Shown here piece by piece: positions 1-12,800 of a stretch of DNA of 64,000 nucleotides. The notes beneath the pieces were generated by a model that was given only the letters and a program-made list of their open reading frames with translations, had not been told where the DNA came from and ran no database searches. Numbering within the stretch: the stretch's first letter is position 1; the number at the start of each line of letters is the position of its first letter. The DNA comes from Manis javanica (lineage: Eukaryota; Chordata; Mammalia; Pholidota; Manidae), in NCBI RefSeq assembly GCF_040802235.1, contig NC_133161.1, forward strand, positions 145,071,121 through 145,135,120. The letters run 5' to 3'. Position numbers and translations under genes: made by a program.

Positions 1-887
1 GATTACAATGACCATGAGTTACTTTGTTTTAGTTGAAGTTACCAAAATGTGGAGATCTGGAAGCCTGGGCAGTGCCAGCATCAGACACGACTACCTCTGG
101 AAGTGAAAGCCCTAAGTGGACATAACCATTCTCCTTCCAGACATCTTGAAGTGGGGGCTGTGCTCTCTGAAAGCTGCTTCTCAGCTGCCTTTCATATTGA
201 CCCAAGTGGGACTCGCACAGGACTGCTCTGAACTGCAGGAACAGGACTTGAAGGAAAACAACTTGGCAAAGGAATGGAGCAATGAATGGATTTAAGAGAA
301 GGAGTAAGACATCCTTACATTTAACTTCTAGACCCCGTGCCCTTAAGCAATTCACCTTTACAGTCCAAAGATCAAGAATGGACTGGATCAACTTCTTCCA
401 GGAGTGACAAATACACTACTTCTATACAGACAACCCCGGGCTTGACTCAATGTATGGGAAGAAAAAAACGGAAGGTAAAGGAAAGGATATGACAGGCTAA
501 ATCTTCTGCAGAGAAACCTTGTTAAAAACAAAGTATGAAATGTAACTCTACTGAGAGATTAAAATAATGGAGCAACTTAAACGAAGCAAAGAAGATGTTT
601 AGCTGGGGCGTTCTCTGGAGAGCCTGCTTTCCTGTTGGCCAGTAAGATCTGCCAAAGAAATCAGCAGCCTTTCCCTTTATGTTTGTGTCATTTTTTTGCC
701 AAAGAACGTCTCCATGACACTGAAACACTGAGGGTGAGGTGAGGGTCCTTGAGCGCAGAGAATCGTGCACTGTACCAGAAAGAAAGGGTCTCCAATGGCT
801 TGTAGATTTGGAAAAAACTCTTCAGCCACTGTTGGCTTCTTCTTTATTAATTTGAAATTTTTCCTTTTCGGTTCCCTCTTCTTGGTA
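1..887 (-). other. ARCN1: ARCN1 3' UTR (partial, runs off the window)
   Basis: This is the sequence after the TAA stop at 888-890 on the minus strand. An AATAAA hexamer (minus strand, 843-848) lies only about 40 nt past the stop and may be a proximal poly(A) signal. Mammalian ARCN1 messages usually have a much longer 3' UTR, so the main end probably lies beyond base 1. No other gene is visible here. Confidence 0.6.
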
Positions 888-3800
888 TTACAGGATTTCA
901 TACTTATCCACTAGGAAAGTGGTCTCTGTGGAAAACCTTACAGGACTGTTGCCATCTACCAGGGTCACTTTGGTAACCTAAGAAAACAAAGCGTAAGGTA
1001 CAGGAGAGGTGAGTGTCCACAAGGTACTGACTAAAACCTCAGCACAGATCAAATTCCCTAAAAGCAGTATTAAAAACAACTAGGAAATACTTTAAAAAGT
1101 TCACAATAGTAGCTTACAGCATCACTCTTCCCCACAAACATGATTAACCTGCTTTCTACACAGAAAAGGTAACTGCTGGGAGATGTAGAGTGGTATCAAC
1201 ATCAAGTAAAAGGTCCAGAATGAGTAGCCACTGCCTGCATTCTGCCCTAACATCTATGAGGCTCGCAGACATTCTGTCAGGACCATCCATTAACATTTTA
1301 ACCCCAAATGCAATATTCTAACTCTTCATTATTTGTTTGATTTACTCTTCAAGTCTCACTAAGCTGCTCTGTCATACTTATTTTCTAGATATGACTGGGT
1401 CCTTCTAATGATATTTTGCTTTTTTTTTAGTAATAATAAACATCTAATTTAATGAATTACCTATAACAATAATGCCTGTAATGGTACGAACACAACACTT
1501 GAACCATTGATTCATATTTTCTAATGAGGTTTTGAGAAAGCAATTTATATTGTCCTGGTCTTCAAATGGTCCTAACAAGAAAATGTACTAATTTCTATTC
1601 AATTATATGCTTCCCCATCCTGATGGGGTTATGTCAGTAATTGAGAGGGGACGGAGAGAGGGAGGGGGAGGGGGAGCTGCTCTTTGGAATCATCCAACAG
1701 AGGAAACTGTAACTTTTCAAGCACTTATGGGAGAGACAGAGACCACACGAGAAGACAGTGCCCGAATACCAAGGAAATCAACAGAGAACATGACGATTTA
1801 AACTGGGTCCTTGCAATATAATCTCAAAAACTGGAAGAACTATGAGTTAAAAAATTAATGATCTAAAGGACCAGTCAACAAATTTCCACTGCTTTGCCTA
1901 CTTAAATGACATGGTTTAATTAACAGAATCGGCTCATGATTATCTGTATTAGTGAAGGGAAGCTGTGGGATGAATAATCCACAAATTGTATCCATTTGCA
2001 TTAGAATCACTTTTTTGGGCAGTAATGTTGCCTTCAAATAAAAAACTTTCTTTCATTCCAAGTGTCACTGCAAAAGGCATTAAAAAAACCATGTGGGGGT
2101 GTTTCAGCAAATAGATTTTAAAATATATGACTATAAAAAATAGGCAACTAAGAGATATAAATCTTGCACAATCCCTTTTATATGCATTCATATTCAATTT
2201 CTTCCCCCTAATATTCAATTTAGGGGAAAATGGCGGTAAAGCACATGAGGAATTTGACCGAGATCATATAGCGAGTCAGCAGTCAGCACTGGGATATGCA
2301 GGGACAGCAGCTTTTCTGATTTCTTTGCTTTGCACATGAAGATACGCTGCCTACCTGGCATCTGTCCTACCATTTTCCCCATGTATGATCTCTATTAAAA
2401 CGGGGTACCTGTATGTTACAGTAATTTTTTTTGGAGATGAAGGAGACTTGAACAGGGAAGAAATCGTTGGGCTGCCCAGCAATGCTGAACTCAAGGCTGC
2501 CACTCTTATTTTTGGCATCGATCACTGGCAGGCACCACTCCAAGGTATTTCGTCGACTGTCATGTCGATACTCGCCATCGATCTCTCCAATGACCGGTGC
2601 GCCAACACCAGATCTGTCAGGAGAAATATCCAGGTCGAGTTAGCTGTCCAGAGCTGAAAGAACTCTGCCAAGGAAAACCAGCCCCAAATTTGATTATGTT
2701 CCTCAAATTCTGCCCACCCTTTTATCTAGGCCCGAGAAAAATGAGGCTTCCTCATCACTTCAAGTAACAAATTCCTAGAGCCTTGGCTAGAGGGTGTCAC
2801 TCATTCCGTTTGTAGATAAGATATATGCAGATATTGGTGACTGGCAGATATGCCCATAAGCTGCTTCAACTTGTGGACCAGATCTGGAGCCAGCAGGGGA
2901 CTAAGATTGACAGAGGTGGCAAGTGGGATATAGTTAAACAATTCCTGCACAATTGCTTTGTTGCCCCATCAAGAAGGAATTTTAACATAATGTGTCTTCA
3001 TAGGTGACAATGGGGGAAGAAACACGCTGACAACAGAGGGGGAAGCTTACTGGGAACAGAGATGAATCTGGGACTTTGAGAGGACTTTTCAAAAGATTAA
3101 AATGTTTCAAAATGTATCAGCTAATGCTAGCAGATTTTTGTAATTTGCAGTCCAGTAAGTAGACTTTTGATGTATGAGTAACTCCTCTCTACCAGTTTAT
3201 GTTCTCAGTTCTATGTATGTTTCTTTTTTGCCCTTGTTTCCAATTCTGATTCTGGTCTCTAACTTGATCAGTTTTAGACAACAGGATAAAATTGTTGTCT
3301 AAAGATCTCTTCTGGAAACTTGCAAAATGGAACCAAGACACAGGAAACCACCATAACCACAATTGCATGGTGGATAGAGAGGCCTAAAAATTATGGCATG
3401 CTAAAAATAGTCTAGTAAAATAAAATCCTGACAGAACAAAACCCACACCTGTCACCAGAGCCCAAGTCTTACAATGATTCAAGGCACCCATCCACTGCTC
3501 TGAAAGAATAACCAGGATGTGAAGAGTAAGACGTTATCCCATTAAAGGGGATATTGGTAATAAATGTATTTTTTTTAATGGAAATAAGAATGATCAAAAC
3601 CAGACTTGGCCATATAAAGGTCTGAATTATCAAAAAGGGAACAAAATTACAAATTAAATTAGTGCCCTTTTCTCTGCAATAACTAGCAATATAACAGCAA
3701 AGATACACTAAGAATACACTTACAGGGTGTTCATAATTAAGCCCTATATTTAATCATGGGGCAGGTGATGAGAGGTAAAGGAGAGGAACCAGGATTTATT

Positions 3801-6800
3801 GGGGAAGTAATAACAGTGCATGCTCACTGGAAATGCTAGTGAGGAATGAAGTCAAGGGAACGAGTATTTCCAATGATGCCTGAAGTAGGTCATTTCAGCA
3901 CATTAACAAAAACTTACTAGAATGAAACTTTTAGCAGTGGAAATTTTTGTTACCTTAATTATGGTGGTTTCACAGGTGTATACATGTCAAAACTTATCAA
4001 AGTATACAATTTAAATATGCATAGTTTATTGCATCTCAATTATACTTTAATAAAGCTGTTGTAAAATTTACTGAAACTATTGTAGATATGTTTCAGCAAG
4101 ACGCAATAGTTGCCTTGAAAACATACTCTCATCTTTAGCTGAAAGTTTAGAAAGCAGAGTGAACGAAAAATTCAGTCTGACCTACTCAATTTCTTTAAGA
4201 GTTATAAAACAAAACAGAAAGTTTGGCTGAGGAAGCGGCTCCTCCTCCTGGAAATCTTCATACAAAGTGAGGACCAACATCTAAAAACAGCTCTAGAACT
4301 ACAACTGGCTATTAGGTTTGGTTTTAAAGTCAGTAAAATGCATTCCTTTTAAAGTATACAGTTCAATGCACCCTGACCAATGTATATCCTCTTGTAAGTA
4401 CCATCGCGATCGCAGGTTATAGAACATTTCCCTCTTCCCCAAAAGTTCCTGTGCCCCTTTGCAGTCACATTACTTTCCCTCTACCTCCTGATTTCCAAGA
4501 GTAATATTTTTCAGAATGTCCTGTAAGTGGAATCATTGAGTATCATAGCTTTTTGTATCCAGCGGCTCATACAATGGGCCTTTTTGTGAAGCAAGTATTT
4601 TAGAATAGATAGCCAGCTAAGTGCTGCCCCCAAACCATGTCCCAAAAGACTAGTTCTATAAACCCAATATAGAAAAGATGAGTATGACACTGATGAACAG
4701 TGACTTCAATGGGGCATGGGGGGGACTTGATAGTATGGGTGAATGTAGTAACCACAATTTTTCATGTGAAACCTTCAGAAGAATGTCTATCAATGATACC
4801 TTAATAAAAATAAAAATGAAAACAAAAGTAATCAAAAAAAAAGAAAGAAAAAGAAAAGATGAGTATGTGGGGGACACACTTACGGGAGAGGGATGGTGAT
4901 AACCACATCATTCAGTTCTAAATTATCTTCTTGTAGCTCGTACTCTATGTTGACATCACAGCCATTTCCACTCTCTGAGGGCCAGCAATTAACTGAGGAG
5001 AGAAGCAAAGCGGGCAGACTAGAAAAAGGTGTACATGAGAGTAAGAGTGGAGGAAAGTTAGATGGCAAATCAGGGCTGACAACTACAGGCCTTAAGCATC
5101 CTAACATAAACCATTAAAAATAATAGTTTCAAAATTAAAGCTACTTAGTGATTAAAATACACAAAACGCAGCACTGAGTCCATTGTGAAAGAGGGCCAGG
5201 ATGTCAAAAAGAACTTGGATGTGACAACGAAGGTAGGAGTGGACGCACCAGGGCTATTTCTAGTTGTCAGTGCAGACTAGCTTAGTGGGACTGGTCGAAG
5301 GCACTTACTTGTCAGAGGAATAAAAGATTCCTCTGTGGTTTGTAGTCTCCATTTCAGCACCCCTACGTCACTATTGACTGGAAATGACTTCTCTGGATTC
5401 TTCAAGCCGATTAGAGATTCTGCAGTGAAAAGTTTTTTATCCACATTTGGATGGGTCTGAAATGAGAAGGGAAAGAAAACTTGTGGTGAGACAGGAAACA
5501 AATTCCCTCTGGTCTTCCATATAATCTAAACATCTAAAATAGGGCTCTTAATTCCGTTCTGATTTTGAAAAAAGATTTCCTTTCTTCAAAGACTTTTAAA
5601 ATGATTCAAGACATTTAAAAAATAGTAATAAAATGTAATTTCAACTCTAAGCCATTTTGTTTGTAATTGAACAAGTTAATAATTTTGACAAACTTTTAAT
5701 TATTGAAAAATAATTGAAAAATTTAAAGAACTTTAACTAAGTCCTTTCCAAAATTACTTCACATAGATCAACTTCATGGTGGGGCCAAGCCTGCCAAGTA
5801 TAAGACTGGGGTCAGATGCTGATCAGCTGCACGGATCAGATGGCAGCCTTGGCCTCACACTCAGGAGGCAGGAAAGAGAAAAGCTCTGTGGAAAGCTTAG
5901 TTGCAATTTTTCCCAGAGAGCTTAAGTTGTTCAAATTCTGGCCAAGTAAAATGAACTAATCTTTTAAAAAGAAGTGTTATTAAGAGAAAAAAAGTAAAAA
6001 GAAGTAACTTTTGGATAGCTGCCTACATACACCTGAAGAGCCAGCAAAGCTGATGTCAAGTAATATAAGCATTACTTTCAAAATACAACTCTGTGCTGAT
6101 TATGGTGGACGGGGGAGGAAGAAGTAGACAGAAAGCACACTCCCTTCCTTGAAAAGGCTTTGTTCTTACAACGAGAGAATGAGATCAACCAGCTAAATAA
6201 AATGTGATAAGAACACCTGTAATAATATAAAGAAGCTCTCCTATGTATCCAGCAGGAGGAACATACATTATTTATTTTAAGTATTTTATGCAATTTTCAA
6301 ATATACCATTAGATACTGCCCTTCAGCTAACAAAACAAACACTGGTATATTTATATGGTGGCAGAAGGAGTAAACTTAGTATCATAATCTGTTTTAATGA
6401 AATACCTCTCTATTAAGAACTCTGCTGTGTTTTTAAAACTATATTCCAAACAATATCCTAAATGTATTATTTTATTTTTTCATAATTTTTGTTTAATGGT
6501 AATCAGACATTAACAACTTATTTTGAGGTGCTGCTAACTATATGTATCAAAATAACCAACAGATAACCATCTCTGCATCTTTGTATGAAGTCATTTATTA
6601 GATTTCAAAATGGCCTTTCATTCAATTCCAATATTAAAAGGCAAATATAGCTGCTGTCAGTCATGCTCAACCAGCCTGGGAAGAGATTTATTGCCTCAAG
6701 GAATCCACTGCATGTAATAAATTACCTTCTTTCCTATGCATCTAGAATGGCACTAGTTACACAACTTCAATAATTTTCTGTGGTTCCTATGAAGAACTCC

Positions 6801-9800
6801 AGGTGAGAAAGACTGTGCTAGGTAGAAAAACAAAAGCCTTAGTACTCCCTCAGCAAAAGCGTCTACATACCTGCAGCTGCACCCCTTTCTTATCTTCATT
6901 TTCCACATGAAGACGAATTCGGCTGAACTTATCATCTGAGATCCTAAGCATGATCATGCCATGCAACTCCATATTCTGCAATCCTCCATCTCGTCCACAG
7001 GTTAGTGTGATCTTTTCCTCAATCTTCATGTGCACACTGTGGAGAAAAAGAACTAAAGTTGTTCAGAAAGGCAGAAACCAGAACTCCCTTTCTCCAGAGT
7101 TTAATGGTAATTAGACATTAACAACTTATTTTGAGGTGCTAACTAAACGTATCAAAATTTTAAGCAGTATCCCCATTAGTCCAATAATTACTCATCTTGC
7201 AGATAAATTCTCACCCATGCAAACAACATACTAAGTTATTCATTGAAGAACTGTTTGTAATAGTAGAAGTTTGGGAACAGTTTAAATGTCCATTAACATG
7301 GGACTGCTTAAATACATTAAGGTATATTCACAAAAATGAGTATTAGGCAGCTGTGAAAAAAAGGAGTAATAAAGAAGATTTTAATTTGAAAATAATTTCA
7401 AAAATTAGAATTATGCCAGGAATACATGTATACCCCTTTTATGTATCGTTAACATTTTATCCTATTTGTTTTATCATTTGCATACTCTCTCTATATTTAA
7501 TTTCTTGTTCCTGAACCATTTAGAGAGAGAATACATGTATCATGGCCCTTTACCCCCAAATACCTCAGAATACATTTTTTAAAAATAGGGATATTCTCTT
7601 ATATAACCAAAACATTGTAATTCACTTCATAAATTTACATTTATATAAAACTTTAACCTACCATCCATATACCAATTTTGTCAGCTGACCTAACAATGTC
7701 CTTTAAAGTAGGACAAAATCCAGGCTAGGATAAGGTATTGCATTTAGAGGTCATATCTCTATAGTTTCAAATAAGAAAATTCTTATCTTCAAAATAATTA
7801 AGTTAAAAAAGCAATTGGATAATCTGCCTAAGTATGCTACCACTTATGTATAAAAAGAAGAAATATATGTGATACTTTTATTCATCTATGATACACACTA
7901 TCCTCATCAGAAGGCTATACAAGAAAAAAACCTAGTTATTACTACTTGTCTCTCAAAAGAGAAGCTTGTCTGGCTAGGTGGGTGGAAGACCTTTTGCTGC
8001 AATACCTTTGAACCTTTTGAATTCTGAATTATATGAACATATAACCTAACTTAAAAAATAAGTAAAACAGAAAGTGCTGCTGCTATGGGCAATTATTAAG
8101 TACAATCTATCCATATTCTTTACTAAGGCTATTTTTAGCTAGGTAAACTGTAAAGGCATTTTAGTATTTTATATTCTGTTCAGAATACTCTGGCATCCTA
8201 CTTTATTCTCTATTCCAACCTCTAAGTCTTCCCAGAAACAAAGACTTGAGACTCAAGACCACAAAGGAGTGTATCTTAAGATAATACAGAATCCCATTTG
8301 TGTTCACAAGTTTGCTCCATGCTCAAGAGGCATTTCATTATTTAGAAAAGAGTGTCAAGTCCTCTCTAATAGGTACTTATCTCCAACATCTTTTTAAAAT
8401 AGTGTCAAGCCTCTGTCTCACTCAAAGGACCAACTACGATAGCACAGGAACTTTACTAATTTGAGAGACTTATCCCAATGTGACCCTGTTCATTTCACAG
8501 AGAACAGGACATACTAAATACTCCTATGCACACCTGACAGAGGTATCCTTCCAGACTCATTTTTCACCTGACCTCAAAACCATCGGCAACAGTAGAAGGT
8601 CTGGGCTTCAAGACAAGAAATCTGAGTCATGGATATGTGAACCTGATAACCACCACTTAAAAATGTTATCAACGAGTACCATAGTCCTCAGAGAAATCAA
8701 AATATTCTATACTGGGTTTAAATACTTATAAGCAAAAGATAGTATGTTAATTTGCTGTTAAAGATACATATAAAGTTTGTAATTGGTTCTCCTTAAAGTT
8801 TAATTAGAAGACGACATGCCAAAATACAGCACACGGATCATCATAGCTTTAGCCCTCTAACTCACGTGCATTTTAAGAGATAAGGCACACACTAGGCATG
8901 AACACAAGTTCTTTTTAATTCAGACAGCACAGTTCTTAAAGGTAAGTTCTAAACTTCATGGAAAATAGATGACTAAGAGCCCCTAATCATGGTTTAAGAT
9001 TCTTGCTGAAAAGTTCCTACTTACCTTTCCATATTAATGGGGGGAGCATGCACTTTGGTTGCCTCAGAGGTACGCTTGCCCAGATTGGAGGACATGATCG
9101 TTTCACCTTCAGATTTTAATTTATCTACAAAGTTATCTACTTCCTTTCCTTTGGCTCCAAGTTTCAGAGCCTTGCTGGGGCCTGAAGGCCTAAGTGAAAG
9201 AATACAAAATAAGAAAAAAATACACACGATTAAAAACAAACACCAACAAACAAAAACACACACACAGACATCAACAATCCTGGATCAATGGAGCTTTCCC
9301 TGAAGCTGTTCTTTAGGAGGAATGTAAAGGTCTCAAGGGAAAACCCCAGCATCCTAGTATTCAGGGACAACTAGACCACTTCCATGAGCCCAAACTGGCA
9401 GCTGTGTCCCTGTTAATACATAAGCTTCAGGCACTCAAAGACTAAAGGCATACTTTCATAAGCATGCATGATCAGATGAAAATTCTGTGTCTTCCATCCA
9501 GATAAATATGCCTGTATACAAACAAACTTTCGCACACAGTTCACAGACTCTCTCTGAAATCAATCCATGCAGGAACACCAAGATTAAAAACTGATGCTCT
9601 ATAAACAGTTAAGTATCCCCTCCTCTCCTAAAATAAGGCAATTAATTCTCATAGGAAAATGAAGTCACAGTATAATATGTAAAAGAACTCTCTTTTAAAT
9701 AAAAAGAAAAAGGCCACATTCAGATTTCTCCTTTACCCCCATACAGTAGGGCCATATCTAACATCACATCTTACTTCATCGTATCACTCATTATTTACAG

Positions 9801-12800
9801 CTTGCCTAGAAATCAGGTCTATCACTCCAAAGATATATGTATATACAGCCTTCACCTGCCATTCCAGGATTGCTGGGGATACACCGAGTCATACCTGGCT
9901 GGTGCAGGTGCCACTTTTGGTTTATCAGTTTCAATGATGGTCTCTGTGATTATGGCAGCTGTGCTGCCTCCGGACACTGCAGAGCTTCCAAATCCCCCAA
10001 ATCCTGGTGCTTTCTTGCCCTGTCTCTCTGCATCTCTTCGGGCCTGTTGCAATTCCTTCGCTTTACGCCGCATCTCAGCCTTGGCTTCACGTTCTTGAGT
10101 CTATGAAGAGATATACATGGATGTGGCTTTGAGTACAGTCTATACTAGCAAATAACAGGAATATGAGATGAAGCCAAAAAGACATAAAAACCAGAAGTCC
10201 CAGAGAAGACCCTATTTACCTCTCTGACTGCTCTGAACACCTTCTCCTCATGAGAATCCATTTCTGTGAAGGTTCTGATCTGTGCCAGGTTCACATTCTC
10301 CCGGTATCCCAGGGCGACAATTTCATCAAAAGCAAAAATCAAATCAAAACAGTGCTCAGATATTTCATTCTCCTCTAATGCTCGGCAATATTCAGGAATC
10401 TAATCATGGACAGCAATGGAAAAAAAAGATGTAGAATTTATCTACAGTTATGTTTTCCAAGTCTTATCCTTTAAAGTACATAAATTTCAATAAACTTGAA
10501 TCCCTTTCTTAGCTCCTACTCTTTAAGCAAGATCTTGGCATAAAGTCTTTGAGTGGCTATATCAGTAAGTCTTATCTAAGGAACATTATCTAAAAATACG
10601 GCCAAACACACGTCAAACCACAAAAGCAGATTAGAGTAAGAACTAAGAAACCAAAGGGCAGTCTCATATTCCCTTTTGAGATACTTACAGCCGAGGAGAA
10701 CACCCAGTAAATATCTGCTGAATGCGTATGTAGCATCAAGAAGCTGAGGTGGTTGCTGGGGGTACGGAGCATGCAAACTGATAAGCAATCAGTTGCTTTG
10801 GAGGTAAAAACTGTTTCCCACAAAAAATGTAAAGCAAAAATCTGTAATCTACTATCACAGGAGGACTCTTACCACTCTTGAGAAGAGCCTTAGGGTCTCC
10901 AGATCTTCTAAGATGTTGCTGTTTTTGGTAGTTATCAGTACCATGTACAGTTTCTCCATAGGCTGGTAGACATATCTTACACTCTCTGTTTCAACAAATG
11001 TATGCTGCTTTCCAGTGTTCATGAGCTTTGGAAAAGCTGCTAACAGGCCCTCAATCCTAGTTCGGGTCATCTCCACAAACTGTCGGGAAACAATAGCCTT
11101 TCCTGCTTTTGTGCAGACTGCTGCTGCCAACAGCACCTGCAGGAACATATGTATAAAAAGTATTATTAATTATTTCTTCACATCTGTTTTCTCAACATCC
11201 TCAGATCTTCCACAGAATAATGCAATCAGTTATTTGGTGACATTACTAATGTTAGAATGCTGAATTTCAAACTCTACTTCATTGCTTTTTTCATTATAGT
11301 CATGTAATTCATAAGACAAAGCAAAAGTAGAAGAAAATGAAGGTATTATTCCTATTTTTCAATAACATACCTAAAGAAAACTCGGTCAATAAATTAATTT
11401 TTTTCACATCTACACACATACTATTAATGGGTCCCCTGTGACTCAGAACTGTGTTGCTCTTTGTTTTGCCAGACACATTAAGAGTAGTTTAAACTTCTAA
11501 AAAGAGATTTTCCACAGCCAAAAATGAGGTCTGATTAGGCAGATTAAAAATTTATAAGAAGCCCCTGACTCTTCTTTCATTTTTTAGCGAGGACATGAAG
11601 TCAATCAGTGAGTCTAAATTTATCTTCTGCTCTTTGATTAACCTTCCCATCCCACCCTATCCTAGCTCCAGATATGTAAACAATCTGTAAAATGAAAAAC
11701 TAAATGACTATGTTTCACACAGGTTTTGACACTGGCCAACAATCAACACCAACAGCCTTTTCTGAGTCTGGCATTCATTAAACAAAACAAATAACCAAAG
11801 AAGAGACTTCAAAAATGCCATTAGCAGGGGAGTAAGAAAATTAGGGACAGTGTTAACAGTCTCTCCAGGGTAGGAACTCAAGAATTCCTAAGTACAAGTA
11901 ACAAAAAGACTATACATTTTGGAAGCCTCACACAATATCTGAACTATCAACACCCTATTGGGAAGGCTTCTTAGCCTTACAGAAACCTGTCTTCTACAGA
12001 TGAGCAACTCGGAGGAAAAAAACAAGTTTGTCAATTCAAATAAACATTCTTAGAGTTTCAACACATCAACAGTTTTATAATAATTATAGAACACAACATC
12101 CTTATCCATCAAGAATGGATAATTAGGGTATTTGAGAGATAATTACCGTCACCCTTATTCCAAGATACTAGATAAAGACAATGTATACTGGAAATGTGAC
12201 CTATAACTACTACAAATAACTTCTATCAAATGATTTTTACTTTTACTGACTGATTTACTCCCAATAAATACAGATTCTTTTCATGTGAAATCTCAACAGA
12301 TGAGATTTCACATGAAAAGTTAACTGCTCTATTTCCCAAATAACTGCAAGTTTAGAAAGAAGCAGATTCAAGGGAGTAATACAATTCTGTATATGTTTGT
12401 TTCTGTCAACTCTACATTGAAATTACCTTATCGTAGCCTAAAAAGTTTTAAAAAGTAGTCCTAAATCATACTTAGAATCTTGTTTTGTAAATCAGTTCCT
12501 TTTAAAAAGACCAGAAAAAATTTAGACATATATAGAGAGGTATGGAATATAAAAATTACCACTTATTACTTTAGGAGTGGCAAATAAACTAGCTTAAAAA
12601 TCAAGAAACATTTTTTTCCTGAAATATAATTTTTCTAAATAAATAATTTGTACTTAAGAAATATATCCTTCACCATCACTGACTACTTAGGTGGCTTGTG
12701 CCTTCACCTATGGAGGAGGCACGATGATATACTGAGGGTAGTCAAAGATCCCAGAAAAAGAAAAATGCAAAAATGGTTATAACCCTTATTTCCCAAAAGA

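Noticed and set aside
4400-4415. Self-complementary GCGATCGC block
   Set aside because: It is a short palindrome expected by chance within a diverged L1 fragment, with no associated structure.
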